Shown here: piece after piece, positions 1 to 10,379 of the stretch | How the letters are laid out: every line of letters begins with the position of its first letter | Numbering within the stretch: the first letter of the stretch is position 1 | Assembly (NCBI GenBank): GCA_046350655.1 | Contig: JAXMAB010000012.1 | Coordinates: forward strand, 80,830 to 144,829 | Source: JAEUHO01 sp046350655 | Lineage (GTDB): Bacteria; Planctomycetota; PLA2; JAEUHO01 | DNA: 64,000 nt | Direction: 5' to 3' | Notes under the pieces: model-generated | The model's input: only the letters and a program-made list of their open reading frames with translations | Told to the model about the DNA's origin: nothing | The model's database searches: none | Made by a program: the position numbers and the translations under genes

Positions 1-1
1 G

Positions 2-1189
2 CGCGACGGCGACGCGGGCCTCGTGGTGCTCGTGGACGAGAAGCCCGACTTCGGCACGGCGCGGCGGGTGACGCCGAACGGCGGGCCCATGCGCCGCGGC
101 AGCCGCGTCGTCGGGATGCGCTGGACGGCGGCCGGGTTCTCGCTCGGCGGCGTCCCGCGCGTGCTCAACGTGCAGGAGACGGTGGACAACGCGTGGGCCA
201 TGGTGACCCCCGCGGCGACGCGCAAGGGCGCGGCCGACGTGGAGGGCAAGCCCTACGTCCTCTATCTGCTCGACGGCGACCTCGACGGCGCGTACCGCAG
301 CCCCGAGGACGCGTGGTGGTTCGGGCCGAAGGGCGCGCTCGCGAACCCGAACGTCAACAACATGACCGAGGGCGACGCGCCCCAGCTGCTCGAGGGCGGG
401 CTCGTCTGGACCCTCGAGGGGCTCGCGGACGACGGCAGCGCGCGCCTGGTCCGCTCGAGCCGCCCCGACGCGGCCGACGAGGTCCTGCACCGCCGCGCCG
501 AGCGCGTGAACGCGAAGCGCTGGTTCCCGCGGTTCGCGGAGGACAAGGACTTCGACAAGGCGCACCCGGCCGACCCCGCGCGCAAGCCCGCGGAGAAGCC
601 GCTCCGCTTCCGCTTCGCCCTCACCCTCGACGACGCCAAGGCGCTGGCGGCGAAGGAGGGCAAGCCCCTCCTCGTCGACTTCGAGGCCGACTGGTGCGTC
701 TGGTGCAAGCGCCTCGACTACCACACCTACCCGGACGCCGGGGTCGTGAAGGCGCTCGAGCGGTTCACCTGCGTGAAGATCAACAACGAGCTCGACCCGA
801 AGAAGTCGTGCAACGGGCTCGGCTGGCGCGGCATCCCCGCGGTCGGCGTGTTCGGCGCCGACGGCAAGCCGGTGGTGTTCAAGATGCCCGGCCGTGACGG
901 CCACGACGGCCCCGTCGTCGACCACATCCCCGGCTTCCAGATGCCGCAGGACTTCGTCGCGACGCTCGACGCCGTCCACGCGGCCTACGAGGACGTGAAG
1001 GCCGGGAAGCCGCCGCTCACGCTCCCGCCGCCGAAGGCCCCCGAGGCGCCGCGCCCGCCCGCGGTGCCGACCGCGCCGCTCGCGCCGGAGAAGCCCGCGA
1101 CCCCGCCGGCGCCGAGCCCGACGCCGACGCCGACCGAGCCCGCGCCGCAGCCGCAGCCGGGCACCCCGGAGCCCGCCCCGACGAAGTAG
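2..1189 (+). CDS. Thioredoxin-fold protein with proline-rich tail (5' end outside window)
   Basis: The frame is open from position 2, so the gene starts upstream of the window. About 200 residues without a family I recognise are followed by a thioredoxin-like domain carrying ADWCVWCKR, a CxxC redox motif next to the usual Trp, then GWRGIPAVGVFG with the cis-Pro region expected of the fold. The last 60 residues are almost entirely Pro, Ala and Thr. The CxxC and the short domain resemble the thioredoxin_7 group of periplasmic disulfide reductases or chaperones. Whether it is exported cannot be judged because the N-terminus is missing. A strong GC hairpin lies 30 bp after the stop, and gltX follows in the same direction. 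Confidence 0.75.
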   Translation, partial: RDGDAGLVVLVDEKPDFGTARRVTPNGGPMRRGSRVVGMRWTAAGFSLGGVPRVLNVQETVDNAWAMVTPAATRKGAADVEGKPYVLYLLDGDLDGAYRSPEDAWWFGPKGALANPNVNNMTEGDAPQLLEGGLVWTLEGLADDGSARLVRSSRPDAADEVLHRRAERVNAKRWFPRFAEDKDFDKAHPADPARKPAEKPLRFRFALTLDDAKALAAKEGKPLLVDFEADWCVWCKRLDYHTYPDAGVVKALERFTCVKINNELDPKKSCNGLGWRGIPAVGVFGADGKPVVFKMPGRDGHDGPVVDHIPGFQMPQDFVATLDAVHAAYEDVKAGKPPLTLPPPKAPEAPRPPAVPTAPLAPEKPATPPAPSPTPTPTEPAPQPQPGTPEPAPTK

Positions 1190-1219
1190 CGACCGCACGT
1201 CGCTCGCGTATCGTCCCGG

Positions 1220-1257
1220 CGGCCGGGCCGCGCGTGCGGGGCCCGGCCGCTTCGTTC
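1220..1257 (+). terminator. GC-rich hairpin after the thioredoxin-fold gene
   Basis: A 10-bp perfect stem (CGGCCGGGCC pairing with GGCCCGGCCG) with a 10-nt loop is followed by CTTCGTT. It sits between the thioredoxin-fold gene and gltX. There is no clean T-run, so it could also act as a 3' stabiliser. Confidence 0.45.
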
Positions 1258-1287
1258 CCCCGTCCCGTCTCGCCGTCTGGAGCCGTC

Positions 1288-2808
<1,521 letters not shown>

Positions 2809-3244
2809 CGCGAACGGCCCGCCCCCGTCGCGGGCGCCCACAAGGGGCGCCCCCACGGGCACACGGACCACGTCGGGTTCGTCTGCATGCCGTCGCGTTC
2901 GCGGGGTCACGGACCCCGTGCGATGGGCGCACGTGCGGTGGCGTTCCTCCGCGCGCGCACCGCGCGGAGGTCGTGGGCGTGCGATTCCGTGGGCCGTAGG
3001 GCGCAACCGTCCACGTCGTACGGGGGCCCATCGCGTGCGCGGGACCGCGAGGCCCGTTGGCCGTCGCGCGGGATCGCGCACGCCGTCGCGATCCGCGGAA
3101 ACCCGTAGGGCGCGGCCCTCGCGGCCGCCCGCCGGTCGCGGGGATCACCGCATCCGCGAACGGCCCCGGTCGGTCAACGAACGGCGTCCGCCGGCGGGGG
3201 CGCCGGCGGGCGCCGAGGGGAGACGGGCGAACCGCGGAGGCGCG
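2809..3244. other. Gene-free stretch between convergent genes
   Basis: 436 bp between the gltX stop and the stop of the convergent lipoprotein gene. Several short GC palindromes and one copy of the dispersed CGAGGCCCG repeat are present. I see no ribosome binding site plus open frame with normal codon use. Confidence 0.6.
3041..3056 (+). repeat. Dispersed CGAGGCCCG repeat, single copy
   Basis: GGGACCGCGAGGCCCG matches the 16-bp core found at about a dozen places in the window. This copy lies between two convergent genes. Confidence 0.6.
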
Positions 3245-4285
3245 TCAGCGGCGGTACGACGCCGTGGCGGCCATCGGCGGCTTGCAGTCCGGGCAGTCCT
3301 CGGCCGGCGCGGGCGGCGGCGGCGGCATCGCCGTGTCGGCGTCGGGCGCGTCCGGCACCGACGGGGCCATCGGGGCGGGCGCGGGCGCCGGCGCCATCGC
3401 GAGCGGCGGCGGGCACGAGTCGCCCGAGCAGTCGCGGCCGTCGTGGAACAGCTTGCGGTCCGGCGAACGGGCCGGGAAGACGGCGACGTGGGCCGTCGCG
3501 TCGCCCTCGGTGCCCTCCTCGGCGGCGAGGTGGACCGTGTACCGGCCGGGCTGCGGCGCGATGAACGTCAGCTTGCGCGTGGCGCCGCGGTCGAGGAGCA
3601 CGCGGGGCGGGCACGCGCCCGCGATCTGGTTCTCGACGGCGAGCGCGCGCATGCCGTCCGGGCCCTTCACCATGACGACCTTCGGCGTCACGTTGCAGGC
3701 GTGGTCGGGCTTGATCTGCACGACGCAGTTCGCGCCGCGCGTCGCGATGAACGACACCTTCTCGTCGGACTCCGGCGTCAGGAAGAAGCGCTGGTCCGCC
3801 TGGCCGGCGAGCCGCATCGCGTAGGAGAAGCGGTACATCTGCTCGGCGCCGCACGCCTCGCGGCACAGCTTGCCGGTGTACGTCCCGGTCTTGCGGAGGA
3901 TGACGCCCTGGGCCGAGAGGCCGCCCTTGCTCACCTTGACCGGCGCGTCGAGGGGACGGCCCTCGGGGTCGGTGATCGTGAGCGTCGGGGGCGCGCCGTC
4001 GCCGCAGTCCACGGCGAGGTCGAGGTCGAGGAGCGTGTAGGCGACGCCCTCGAAGTGGAAGCACTGGCACTGACCGGGCCGCAGGTTGCCGATGAGCGTG
4101 TCGCCCGGCATCACCTGCGACACGTCCGGGGCCGTGCCCGCCGCGACCGACGTGCAGGGCGTCCCGAACTGGGGCGCCTCCACCCGCGGCTCGAAGGAAC
4201 CGTCGCGCTTCCACGACGAGCGGCACCCGCCGAGCCCGAGGGCCGCGACCGCCGCGAACGCCACCGCCATCGCCGACTTGCGCAT
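3245..4285 (-). CDS. Putative lipoprotein with Pro/Ala-rich C-terminus
   Basis: The 346-residue product starts with a lysine-containing signal peptide ending in LGLGGC, a clear lipobox, so the mature protein should be lipid-anchored at Cys20. The body is beta-rich and has two similar segments of the kind seen in bacterial pre-peptidase C-terminal (PPC) domains (GNLRPGQCQCFHFEG, then GRYTVHLAAE), with several Cys residues. The tail is a Pro/Ala/Met stretch ending in two CxxC-like spots. GGGAGG 8 nt before the ATG supports the start at 4285. Transcription is divergent from thiD. No enzymatic motif was seen, so the function is unknown. Confidence 0.75.
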   Translation of the reverse strand: MRKSAMAVAFAAVAALGLGGCRSSWKRDGSFEPRVEAPQFGTPCTSVAAGTAPDVSQVMPGDTLIGNLRPGQCQCFHFEGVAYTLLDLDLAVDCGDGAPPTLTITDPEGRPLDAPVKVSKGGLSAQGVILRKTGTYTGKLCREACGAEQMYRFSYAMRLAGQADQRFFLTPESDEKVSFIATRGANCVVQIKPDHACNVTPKVVMVKGPDGMRALAVENQIAGACPPRVLLDRGATRKLTFIAPQPGRYTVHLAAEEGTEGDATAHVAVFPARSPDRKLFHDGRDCSGDSCPPPLAMAPAPAPAPMAPSVPDAPDADTAMPPPPPAPAEDCPDCKPPMAATASYRR

Positions 4286-4381
4286 GGAGCCGCCTCCCAC
4301 CGCACCCGGCCGGACCGCGTCCCGAGGGGCGTTCGACCACGGGTCGAAACGACACGACCACCCGGGACACGAACCGGCTGC

Positions 4382-4387
4382 TACCGT
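4382..4387 (+). promoter_or_regulatory. Putative -10 box for leaderless thiD
   Basis: TACCGT ends 6 nt before the GTG start of thiD. That spacing would place the transcription start at the start codon. No -35 match is visible at the usual distance. Confidence 0.4.
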
Positions 4388-4393
4388 AGATCG

Positions 4394-5227
4394 GTGGCCG
4401 AACCCCTTCCCTTCACCGTCCTCTCCATCGGCGGCAGCGACCCCACGGGCGGCGCCGGCGTCGCGGGCGACCTCAAGACGTTCGCCGCCCACGGCGCGTA
4501 CGGCGCCGCGGTCGTCGCGGCGGTCACCGCCCAGAACCACCGCGGCGTGACGGCGGCCGTCGAGATCGCGCCGGACCTCGTCCGCGCCCAGGTCGAGGCC
4601 GTCCTCGCCCAGGTCGCCCCCCGCGCCGTGAAGACGGGGATGCTCTTCGCGCCGGCGACCGTCGCGGCCGTCGGCCGCGCCCTCGCGAACCTCGGCGCCC
4701 CCCTCGTCGTCGACCCCGTCCTGTCCGCCAGCGCCGGCGGGGCGCTCGCCCGCGCCGGGCTGCTCGAGGCGCTCGCCGCCCACCTCCTCCCCCGCGCCGC
4801 CGTCGTCACCCCGAACCTCGACGAAGCGGGGGCGGCCCTCGGCTGGGCGGTCGCGCCGGGCGCCGAGGTCGCGGCCGCGCGGGCCTTGCGGTCCCGATGG
4901 GGCGGGGTCGCCGTCCTGTTGAAGGGGGGCCACGCCACCGGCGACCGCGCCGTCGACGTCCTCGCGACGGCGGACGGCGTCTTCTCCCTCTCGCTGCCGC
5001 GGCTCGCGACCGTGGACGGGCACGGGTCGGGGTGTGCGCTCTCCGCGTCCATCGCCTGCCGTCTCGCCCGGGGGGACGGGTTGCTCGCGGCGGTCGTCGG
5101 CGCGAAGGGCTACCTCCACCGGGCGCTCGCCGCGGCGGCGCCGCTCGGCGTCGGCCGCGGTCCCGTGCGCCACGACGTGCCCGCCGACGCGACCGACCCC
5201 GTCGTCGTCGTCACGGGCCCGTCCTGA
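4394..5227 (+). CDS. thiD: Hydroxymethylpyrimidine/phosphomethylpyrimidine kinase
   Basis: Phosphorylates hydroxymethylpyrimidine and its monophosphate to supply the pyrimidine half of thiamine pyrophosphate. The 277-residue product is a full-length ribokinase-fold enzyme: SIGGSDPTGGAG near the N-terminus (substrate site), VVDPVLSAS in the middle, and GHGSGCALSA near residue 210, the anion-hole and catalytic region of the family. The GTG start at 4394 directly precedes the conserved segment, lacks a Shine-Dalgarno and follows a TACCGT box by 6 nt, so the message is probably leaderless. No other thiamine gene or TPP riboswitch is visible nearby. Confidence 0.92.
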   Translation: MAEPLPFTVLSIGGSDPTGGAGVAGDLKTFAAHGAYGAAVVAAVTAQNHRGVTAAVEIAPDLVRAQVEAVLAQVAPRAVKTGMLFAPATVAAVGRALANLGAPLVVDPVLSASAGGALARAGLLEALAAHLLPRAAVVTPNLDEAGAALGWAVAPGAEVAAARALRSRWGGVAVLLKGGHATGDRAVDVLATADGVFSLSLPRLATVDGHGSGCALSASIACRLARGDGLLAAVVGAKGYLHRALAAAAPLGVGRGPVRHDVPADATDPVVVVTGPS

Positions 5228-5255
5228 CGGCCGACGCGGCGCGGGGCGCCGTTCG

Positions 5256-5261
5256 GTAGGC
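5256..5261 (+). promoter_or_regulatory. Putative -10 box for leaderless kinase gene
   Basis: TAGGCT ends 7 nt before the GTG at 5269. No Shine-Dalgarno lies between them. Confidence 0.4.
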
Positions 5262-5268
5262 TGCGGGG

Positions 5269-8223
5269 GTGCCGTCCGGCGTGCCGCCCCCCGCCGACCC
5301 CGACCCGCTCCTCGGGCGGACGCTCGGGGGGACCTACCGGCTCGACGCGCGGCTCGGGGCGGGCGCCATGGGGACCGTCTACCGGGCGCACCACCTCCTC
5401 CTCGACCAGGCCTTCGCCGTCAAGGTGATCGCGCCGGCCCTCGCCGGCGACGCCGACGTGCGGCGGCGGTTCCTCGTCGAGGCCCGCAGCCTCGCCGCGT
5501 TCACCCACAAACACGCCGTGCAGGTCCGGCACTGCGGCGAGGACGGAGGCGTCCTCTACCTCGCCATGGACCTCGTCCGCGGCGAGACACTCGCGGACCT
5601 GCTCGCCCGCGAGGCCCCGCTCGCCGCCGCCCGCGCGGCGGAGATCGCCGCGCAGGTGCTGTCGGCCCTCGACGAGGCCCACGCGGCCGGGATCGTCCAC
5701 CGCGACCTGAAGCCGGGGAACGTCATGGTCGAGACGACGCGAGGCCCGGCCGGCCCCGTCGACCGCGCCCGCGTGCTCGACTTCGGGCTGGCGCGGATCG
5801 TGGACGCCGAGCGCGCCGCGCTGCCGAGCGCCTACGCCTCGTTCGGCGGCGACGTCGTCGGCACGGTGGCCTACATGGCGCCCGAGCAGCTCCGCGCCGA
5901 CGACGGCGTCGACGGTCGCGCCGACCAGTTCGCGGTCGGCGTCGTGCTCTACGAGATGCTGACCGGGACGGCGCCGTTCCCGGGTTCGTCCACGATGTCG
6001 ATCGCGCTGCGCGTGGTCGAGCATCCCCCGGCGCCCTGGACGGACGTCGCCCTCTCCGCCGTGCCGGCCTCGCTCCGCGCCGTCGTCGAGCGCGCGCTGT
6101 CGAAGCACCCGGACGCCCGGTTCCCGTCGGCCGGCGCGATGGCGGAGGCGATCCGCGCGGCGGGGTCGGCACGCGCGCCGGCGCCGCCGCTCCCGCCGCC
6201 CGTGGTGCCGGCCCCCACCCCGGCCGCCCCGATCCCGCCGGACCACGGACCGACCGCGCCCTCGCTCGCGACGGAGACCGGCCGCCGACCGCGGCGCGCT
6301 CTCCGGGTCGCAGCGGGCCTCGCGGTCGTGGGGATCGGGCTCGCGACGTGGTCGCTCGTCGGGCGTACGGGTCGCACCGACCCCGCGGACACGGCCCGCG
6401 GGCGCGGCGACGCGGCCCTCGCCGAGGGTCGCTGGTCGGAGGCGGTCGATGCGTTCTCCGAGGTGATCGCCGCCGCGCCCCGCGACGGGGGCGCGTGGCT
6501 CGGTCGCGCGGAGGCCCGCATCGGGCTCGCGGACCGCAACGCGCGGGCGGACCTCGACGAGGCCGCGCGCCTGCGCCCCGGCGATCCGGACGTCCTCGCG
6601 GCGCGCGGCAGGTACTTCGCCGAGGTCGAGAAGGACCCCGGCGAGCTCGAGAAGGCCGTGGTCGCGGCGCTGTCGGCGGACGAACACGCGATCGCGCCGC
6701 GGGTCGTCCGCGCCGAGGCGTGCCTCGCAAGCGGCGACCTCGCCCAGGCCGGCCTCGACGTCGCGACGATCGAGCGCGACGCGCCGGACGACCCGCGAGG
6801 CCCGACGCTGCGGGCCCTCCTGCGGGTGGCGGAAGCCGAGCGCCGGCGGGACGACCCTGCGCGTCGGGACGCGGCGCTCGCCGAGGCCGTCGAGGCGGCC
6901 GGCCGCGCCGCGACCCTCGATCCGCGGTGGTCCGGCGGACCGAGGGCGCTCTCCGTCGCGCGACAGCACCAGGGCACGGTCGCGAAGGAAAGCGGCGACT
7001 ACGAGACGTCGCGGACCCGCATCGCCGAGGCCGAGGCCGCCGCGACCGAGGCGCTCGAGCGCGTGGCGCGGCACCCGTCGCACCGCCGGCAGGGGGCGAT
7101 GCGCTTGCGGGCGCTGAACGAGCGGGCGGGGCTCCGCTTCGTCGCCCTCGACGTCGCCGGTGCGGCGTCCGACCTCGAGGAGGCCGTGCGGCTCGCGCCG
7201 CGCGACGCCGCCCTGCTCTCGACGCTCGCGTACGCGCGGCAGCAGAACGGCGAGCACGAGAAGGCGATCGAGGTCTACGCGCGGCTGTACGGCATCACCG
7301 GCACCAAGGACCACGTCTTCCGGCAGGCGTTCGGCTGGCAGCGCCTCGGCGACGTGCGGGCCGACGTCGGCGCCGTCGGGCCGGCCCGCGACGCGTACGA
7401 CCGCGCGATCACGGTCTACGGAGAGGCCCTGCAGCGCTTCCCCGACGCCGCCGACCTGCGGGCGTACCGCGGCGAGACGTACGCGCGCCGCGCGCGGCTG
7501 ACCCGCGGCCCCGAGCGAGACGCCGACCTCGCGCGCGCCCGCGCCGACCTCGACGCCGTCGTCGCGGCGCACCCGGACGACAGCGAGGCGCTGCTCCGAC
7601 GCGGCGAGTGGGCGCTGCTCGCGGGCGATCCCGCGGCCGCCCTCGCGGACCTGCGGAAGGCGATCGGGGACCGGAAGGACCGCACCCCGCGCTTCTACGC
7701 CCGGCTCGCGACCGCGGCCGTCGAACGCGCCGCCGACCCCGCCCTCGACGCGGAGGCCCGACGTGCCTTGGCCGACGAGGCGGTCACCGCGGCGCAACGG
7801 GCGGTGGACCTGCTGCCGGACCAGGCGGCGTCCGTCCTGCCGCTGCTCGTCTCGGCGCACCTGCGCGTCGCGGCGACCCACGGCCCCCGCGACGCCGCGC
7901 CCCGCGACGCCGCGCTCGCGAGGGCGTCGAGCGCCCTCGTCGCGCTCGAGGCCGCGGCGGGGCGCGCACCGCCGGAGGAAGCAGAGCGCGCGCGGGCCGT
8001 CGTCTCGTATGCCCGCGCCGAGTCCCGTCTCGCCGCCGGCGACGCCGCGGGCGCGGTCGAGGCGGCCCGCGACGCGGTCGCCCGGCGGGACGCGGAGCAC
8101 GCGGCCGGGCGCTGGTCGCTCGACGCCCGATGGGTCGAGCGCCTCGCGGACGCGCTCGCGCTGGCCGGCGACGCGGAGGGAGCCGCCGCGGCCCGCGCCC
8201 GCGCGGCGACGCTCCCGCGATGA
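5269..8223 (+). CDS. Membrane-anchored serine/threonine protein kinase with TPR repeats
   Basis: A Hanks-type kinase domain covers about residues 22-290: glycine loop LGAGAMGTVYRA, catalytic Lys52 in AVKVI, HRDLKPGN with Asp146, DFG with Asp171, and YMAPEQ. All catalytic residues are present. A Pro-rich linker leads to one transmembrane segment near residues 343-366. Some 600 residues of Ala-rich TPR-like helical pairs follow, probably on the outer side of the membrane as a binding module. Total length is 984 residues. It stands 41 bp after thiD and starts with GTG without a Shine-Dalgarno. Kinases with extracellular TPRs are common in Planctomycetota and Myxococcota. Substrates cannot be told. 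Confidence 0.9.
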   Translation: MPSGVPPPADPDPLLGRTLGGTYRLDARLGAGAMGTVYRAHHLLLDQAFAVKVIAPALAGDADVRRRFLVEARSLAAFTHKHAVQVRHCGEDGGVLYLAMDLVRGETLADLLAREAPLAAARAAEIAAQVLSALDEAHAAGIVHRDLKPGNVMVETTRGPAGPVDRARVLDFGLARIVDAERAALPSAYASFGGDVVGTVAYMAPEQLRADDGVDGRADQFAVGVVLYEMLTGTAPFPGSSTMSIALRVVEHPPAPWTDVALSAVPASLRAVVERALSKHPDARFPSAGAMAEAIRAAGSARAPAPPLPPPVVPAPTPAAPIPPDHGPTAPSLATETGRRPRRALRVAAGLAVVGIGLATWSLVGRTGRTDPADTARGRGDAALAEGRWSEAVDAFSEVIAAAPRDGGAWLGRAEARIGLADRNARADLDEAARLRPGDPDVLAARGRYFAEVEKDPGELEKAVVAALSADEHAIAPRVVRAEACLASGDLAQAGLDVATIERDAPDDPRGPTLRALLRVAEAERRRDDPARRDAALAEAVEAAGRAATLDPRWSGGPRALSVARQHQGTVAKESGDYETSRTRIAEAEAAATEALERVARHPSHRRQGAMRLRALNERAGLRFVALDVAGAASDLEEAVRLAPRDAALLSTLAYARQQNGEHEKAIEVYARLYGITGTKDHVFRQAFGWQRLGDVRADVGAVGPARDAYDRAITVYGEALQRFPDAADLRAYRGETYARRARLTRGPERDADLARARADLDAVVAAHPDDSEALLRRGEWALLAGDPAAALADLRKAIGDRKDRTPRFYARLATAAVERAADPALDAEARRALADEAVTAAQRAVDLLPDQAASVLPLLVSAHLRVAATHGPRDAAPRDAALARASSALVALEAAAGRAPPEEAERARAVVSYARAESRLAAGDAAGAVEAARDAVARRDAEHAAGRWSLDARWVERLADALALAGDAEGAAAARARAATLPR

Positions 8224-8315
8224 CGCAGGGCGTGATCCCTTCGGGACCCCGGGTCGCAGCGGTACCCTGACGTGCGTCACGGCCCCCCGCGGGCCCGTCG
8301 GGATCCGGTCGCCCC

Positions 8316-9191
8316 GTGAAGATCGCCATCGTCGGTGCCGGTGTCCTCGGAACGTCCCTCGGCATCCTGCTGCGGCGCGCGAACCACGAGATCGTCGCGA
8401 TCTCGAGCCGCACGCTGAAGTCGGCGCGGGCCGCCGTCGCGGCCATCGGCGGCGGCGCGGTCGTCTCCGACCCGGGCACCGCGGCCCTCGGGGCCGACGT
8501 CGTCCTCTTGGCGGTCCCCGACCGCGCCATCCCCATGGTGTCGATCCAGGTCGCGTCGGGCGGGGCCCTGCGTCGCGAGGCCGTGGTCGCGCACCTCTCC
8601 GGCGCGCTGCCCGCCGGCGTCCTCGCGGGCATCCACGCCGCGGGCGGATGGCAGGGCTCGCTGCACCCGCTGCAGTCGTTCGCCGACGTCGAGACCGCCG
8701 TCACGACCCTCCCCGGCTCGTTCATGTTCCTCGAGGGCGACGCCGAGGCCGTCGACGTCCTGCGCAGCCTCGCGATCTCGCTCGACGCGCGGCCCGTCCC
8801 CATGACGTCGTCGGGCAAGGCGCTCTATCACGCGGCCGCGTGCGCCGCGTCGAACTACCTCGTGACGCTCGCCGACTACGCCACCGAGCTGATGACCCGC
8901 GGCGGCGTCCCGCCCGACGTGGCCCTGCCCGCGCTCCTGCCGCTGATCCAGGGCACCGTCCGCAACCTCTCGACGGTGGGCCTGCCCGAGGCGCTCACCG
9001 GCCCGATCGCGCGCGGCGACGTCGGCACGGTGCGCGGGCACCTCGCGGCGCTGCGCCGCGCGCCCGGTGACCTCGTGCGCCTGTACGTCGCGCTCGGCCG
9101 CAAGACCGTCGAGGTCGCGCTGCGGAAGGGCAAGCTCGACCGCGGCTCCGCCGACGAACTGCTGGCGCTCTTCGCCGACCCTCCGGCCTGA
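8316..9191 (+). CDS. Rossmann-fold oxidoreductase, DUF2520 type
   Basis: The 291-residue product begins with KIAIVGAGVLGTSLG, a dinucleotide-binding GxGxxG loop, and continues with VVLLAVPD, as in pyrroline-5-carboxylate reductase-like and ketopantoate reductase-like enzymes. SLHPLQSF near residue 117 and the helical C-terminal half match the Rossmann-like plus DUF2520 family, which is thought to be an NADP-dependent oxidoreductase of unknown substrate. It starts at a GTG; a TACCCT box at 8263-8268 suggests a leader of about 40 nt. It is codirectional with the kinase upstream, 92 bp away. Confidence 0.85.
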   Translation: MKIAIVGAGVLGTSLGILLRRANHEIVAISSRTLKSARAAVAAIGGGAVVSDPGTAALGADVVLLAVPDRAIPMVSIQVASGGALRREAVVAHLSGALPAGVLAGIHAAGGWQGSLHPLQSFADVETAVTTLPGSFMFLEGDAEAVDVLRSLAISLDARPVPMTSSGKALYHAAACAASNYLVTLADYATELMTRGGVPPDVALPALLPLIQGTVRNLSTVGLPEALTGPIARGDVGTVRGHLAALRRAPGDLVRLYVALGRKTVEVALRKGKLDRGSADELLALFADPPA

Positions 9192-9249
9192 ACGGCGATC
9201 CGGGGGATGGGGGCCCGTGCGGGGGAGGGGGCGGTCGGCCCGACGTTCT

Positions 9250-9275
9250 CCCTGCTCTCGCTCCCTGCTCTCGCT
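9250..9275 (+). repeat. Short tandem repeat
   Basis: Two adjacent copies of CCCTGCTCTCGCT between the DUF2520 gene and the acetyltransferase gene. It may be replication slippage; no function is implied. Confidence 0.5.
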
Positions 9276-9420
9276 GTCTCCGCCCGGCCCTCGGACCGCA
9301 CGCCTCGTGTGCGCGCCGGCGGCCCGGCCCCCGGCGAACGGGGGCGGTATCGCGGCGAAACCGGGAGGGTGTGCGTATCCTGCGGATCGTGGCTAGCCTC
9401 TGGCTGGGGGCGGAGCCCTC

Positions 9421-10242
9421 ATGCCGATCACGCCGTCCCTCACCGAGTCCCCCGTGCCCGTCCACAACAGTCCCGAACGTTGGGCCCGCTTCATCGAGGA
9501 GCACGCCCCGGGCCTGACGTGGCTCGCGAGCACCCTGCTCGAGTGGGCCGAGCTCCCCCCGGGCGCCCGGCGCGCGTGGCTCGTCACGGCGCAGGCCACG
9601 CGGGCCGGCGAGGTCGAGGCGCTGGCGGCGCTCCACGAGGGCACCGGCCTCCTCGCGATCGCGGCGAAGCCCGGCACGCCCCCGCCGCTGTTCGGCGAGT
9701 CCGACCGCGTGCGCCGCATCGTCGGCAGCCCCGAGACGGTCGAGGCGATGCTGAACTCGGTGCCGGTGCTGATGCTGCGGCGCGGGCCCGGCGTGCGGCG
9801 CCTCGTGTTCGTGTACGACGGCGAGAACCCGCCGAAGCGGCATCCCGCGCTCCGCCGCGCGGAACCCGGCAGCGAGCCCGCGCTCGACGCGCTCCGCAAG
9901 CTGGCCACCGAGGGCGGCGAGGGCGTGCTCGAGGCCGACCTCGCGGGCGGCGTCCAGCAGGGCGCGCTCTGGGCCGTGCAGCGGGCCTCGGGTCCCGTGG
10001 CCATGTTCCGCGTCGAGGCCGTCGCCCGCCGCCGCATCCAGGTCGTCGACGTCTGCGTCCACCCGGACGAGCGCGAGCGCGGGCTCGGGACGGCGCTCCT
10101 GCAGTCGGCGGCCGCGATCGCCCGCGCCGAGTACGCGCGCGGCTGCGTCGTGACCGCGCCGGCCGCCGAGGCCGCCGAGCGCACCGCCGCCCGGTCGGGG
10201 TTCACCCCCGCGGGGATGCTCGAGGACGTCACGTTCGCGTAG
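9421..10242 (+). CDS. GNAT-family N-acetyltransferase
   Basis: The C-terminal third of this 273-residue protein has the GNAT acetyl-CoA fold: VVDVCVHPDERERGLGTALL is motif A with the pyrophosphate-binding RGLGT, followed by a helix and ARSGFTPAGMLEDV. The first 150 residues form an additional domain rich in Glu and Ala, as in two-domain GNAT proteins. The substrate is unknown. The start at 9421 has GGGGCGGAG upstream, and a TAGCCT box lies at 9394-9399. It lies 137 bp before purB in the same direction. Confidence 0.85.
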   Translation: MPITPSLTESPVPVHNSPERWARFIEEHAPGLTWLASTLLEWAELPPGARRAWLVTAQATRAGEVEALAALHEGTGLLAIAAKPGTPPPLFGESDRVRRIVGSPETVEAMLNSVPVLMLRRGPGVRRLVFVYDGENPPKRHPALRRAEPGSEPALDALRKLATEGGEGVLEADLAGGVQQGALWAVQRASGPVAMFRVEAVARRRIQVVDVCVHPDERERGLGTALLQSAAAIARAEYARGCVVTAPAAEAAERTAARSGFTPAGMLEDVTFA

Positions 10243-10367
10243 TGCCGGAGCGGGCGCCGGAGCAGGCGCCGGACCGCGGTGACGGACGCGGGACGCCCCC
10301 CAGTTCCGTCGGCGCGGCACGGCCGGCGGCGCCCCCCGCGCCGGGGGTCGATGTGGGCCCGGTGCGG

Positions 10368-10373
10368 CAGACT
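10368..10373 (+). promoter_or_regulatory. Putative -10 box for leaderless purB
   Basis: CAGACT ends 6 nt before the ATG of purB, with no Shine-Dalgarno between. Confidence 0.35.
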
Positions 10374-10379
10374 GACGGC

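Noticed and set aside
2918..4393. A long open plus-strand frame ahead of thiD that would give a 769-residue protein.
   Set aside because: It is Arg/Ala-rich noise opposite the lipoprotein gene; thiD itself starts at 4394.
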